Source of the DNA: Amorphochlora amoebiformis
Lineage: Eukaryota; Cercozoa; Chlorarachniophyceae
Direction: 5' to 3'
Assembly: GCA_054601695.1 (NCBI GenBank)
Contig: BAAHQB010000070.1
Span: 186,001 to 250,000 of the forward strand
Length of the DNA stretch: 64,000 nt
The notes under the pieces: model-generated
The model's database searches: none
Told to the model about the DNA's origin: nothing
What the model saw: the letters and a program-made list of their open reading frames with translations, nothing else
Program-made: the position numbers and the translations under genes
Shown: piece after piece, positions 63,824 through 64,000 of the stretch
How positions within the stretch are numbered: position 1 is the first letter of the stretch
Layout: every line of letters begins with the position of its first letter

Positions 63824-64000
63824 ATTATATATGAATGTACACATAAATATATATGTAGCCTATATACACACACATATGTGGATAATATATATATATATAT
63901 ATATATATATTGAGGCTTCTTATTACAATCATGTTTTGTGAATGTCTTGAGTATTTCTAACTTAAAAAATTCATGACACATTAGGGGAATCTGAGACGTT
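59767..64000 (+). CDS. NAGLU: Alpha-N-acetylglucosaminidase (GH89), 5' part
   Basis: Lysosomal or secreted exo-glycosidase that removes terminal alpha-GlcNAc (from heparan sulfate in animals). Exons: 59767-59882, 60226-60361, 60770-60821, 61204-61255, 61795-61875, 62295-62326, 62839-62876, 63384-63479 and 63985 to the edge; about 206 aa visible. The start gives a clear signal peptide ([19 protein letters not shown]). The small N-terminal domain has [20 protein letters not shown]. The GH89 catalytic domain begins with [31 protein letters not shown] and [16 protein letters not shown], matching human NAGLU closely. The two catalytic glutamates lie further downstream, outside the window. Phases agree at every junction. 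The gene is divergent from the carrier gene, with about 307 bp between start codons. Confidence 0.93.
61975..62195. repeat. Degenerate telomere-like sequence in a NAGLU intron
   Basis: G-rich on plus at 61962-62025 (GGTTAGGATTTAGG-like), then C-rich on plus at 62050-62190 (CCCTAATGCTAACC-like). A strand switch similar to that at 44875, but much more decayed. Confidence 0.75.

Overview
Eukaryotic nuclear DNA from a flagellated, intron-rich protist. The species cannot be named from this window. Seven multi-exon genes could be reconstructed exon by exon, plus part of an eighth at the left edge. Joined coding sequence is about 8.6 kb of 64 kb (about 13 %). All introns used are GT-AG, joined phases are consistent, and TAG and TGA stops fit the standard code. 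A DRC4/GAS8 gene means a 9+2 motile cilium. Interstitial CCCTAA repeats suggest a TTAGGG-type telomere. The carrier gene starts with a hydrophobic stretch followed by a basic, Ser/Ala-rich stretch, which leaves open an alga with a complex plastid.

Layout, left to right: (1) 3'-incomplete gene for an acidic/proline-rich disordered protein, minus strand, 790-2426. (2) DRC4/GAS8, plus, 2726-11796, 21 exons, 470 aa. (3) LRRC40-type leucine-rich-repeat protein, minus, 12434-22352, 20 exons, 635 aa. (4) Mpv17/PMP22-family inner-membrane protein, plus, 22902-29093, 10 exons, 256 aa. (5) EF-hand calcium-binding protein, plus, 29114-35113, 9 exons. (6) An endonuclease/exonuclease/phosphatase (EEP) domain joined to a C-terminal MGAT4-type beta-sandwich, plus, 37159-52176, about 22 exons, with a possible further 5' part at 36.2-36.8 kb. 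(7) Mitochondrial carrier family protein, minus, 53727-59459, 19 exons, 521 aa. (8) Alpha-N-acetylglucosaminidase (NAGLU, GH89), plus, 59767 to the right edge, first nine exons.

The genes do not form a pathway. What ties the window together is its architecture. Long (TA)n tracts sit almost only inside introns and are absent from all clearly intergenic stretches. Many introns also carry degenerate CCCTAA repeats, usually C-rich on the sense strand and often starting right after the 5' splice site. Several introns contain tandem, decaying copies of the neighbouring exon end together with its splice site, apparently a record of intron growth by local duplication. CTAG-rich spacers follow three gene ends, while Mpv17 and the EF-hand gene are separated by only about 20 bp.

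Gene models were built by reading exons and splice phases by eye, with family assignments from remembered human and plant homologues. No search or alignment program was run.
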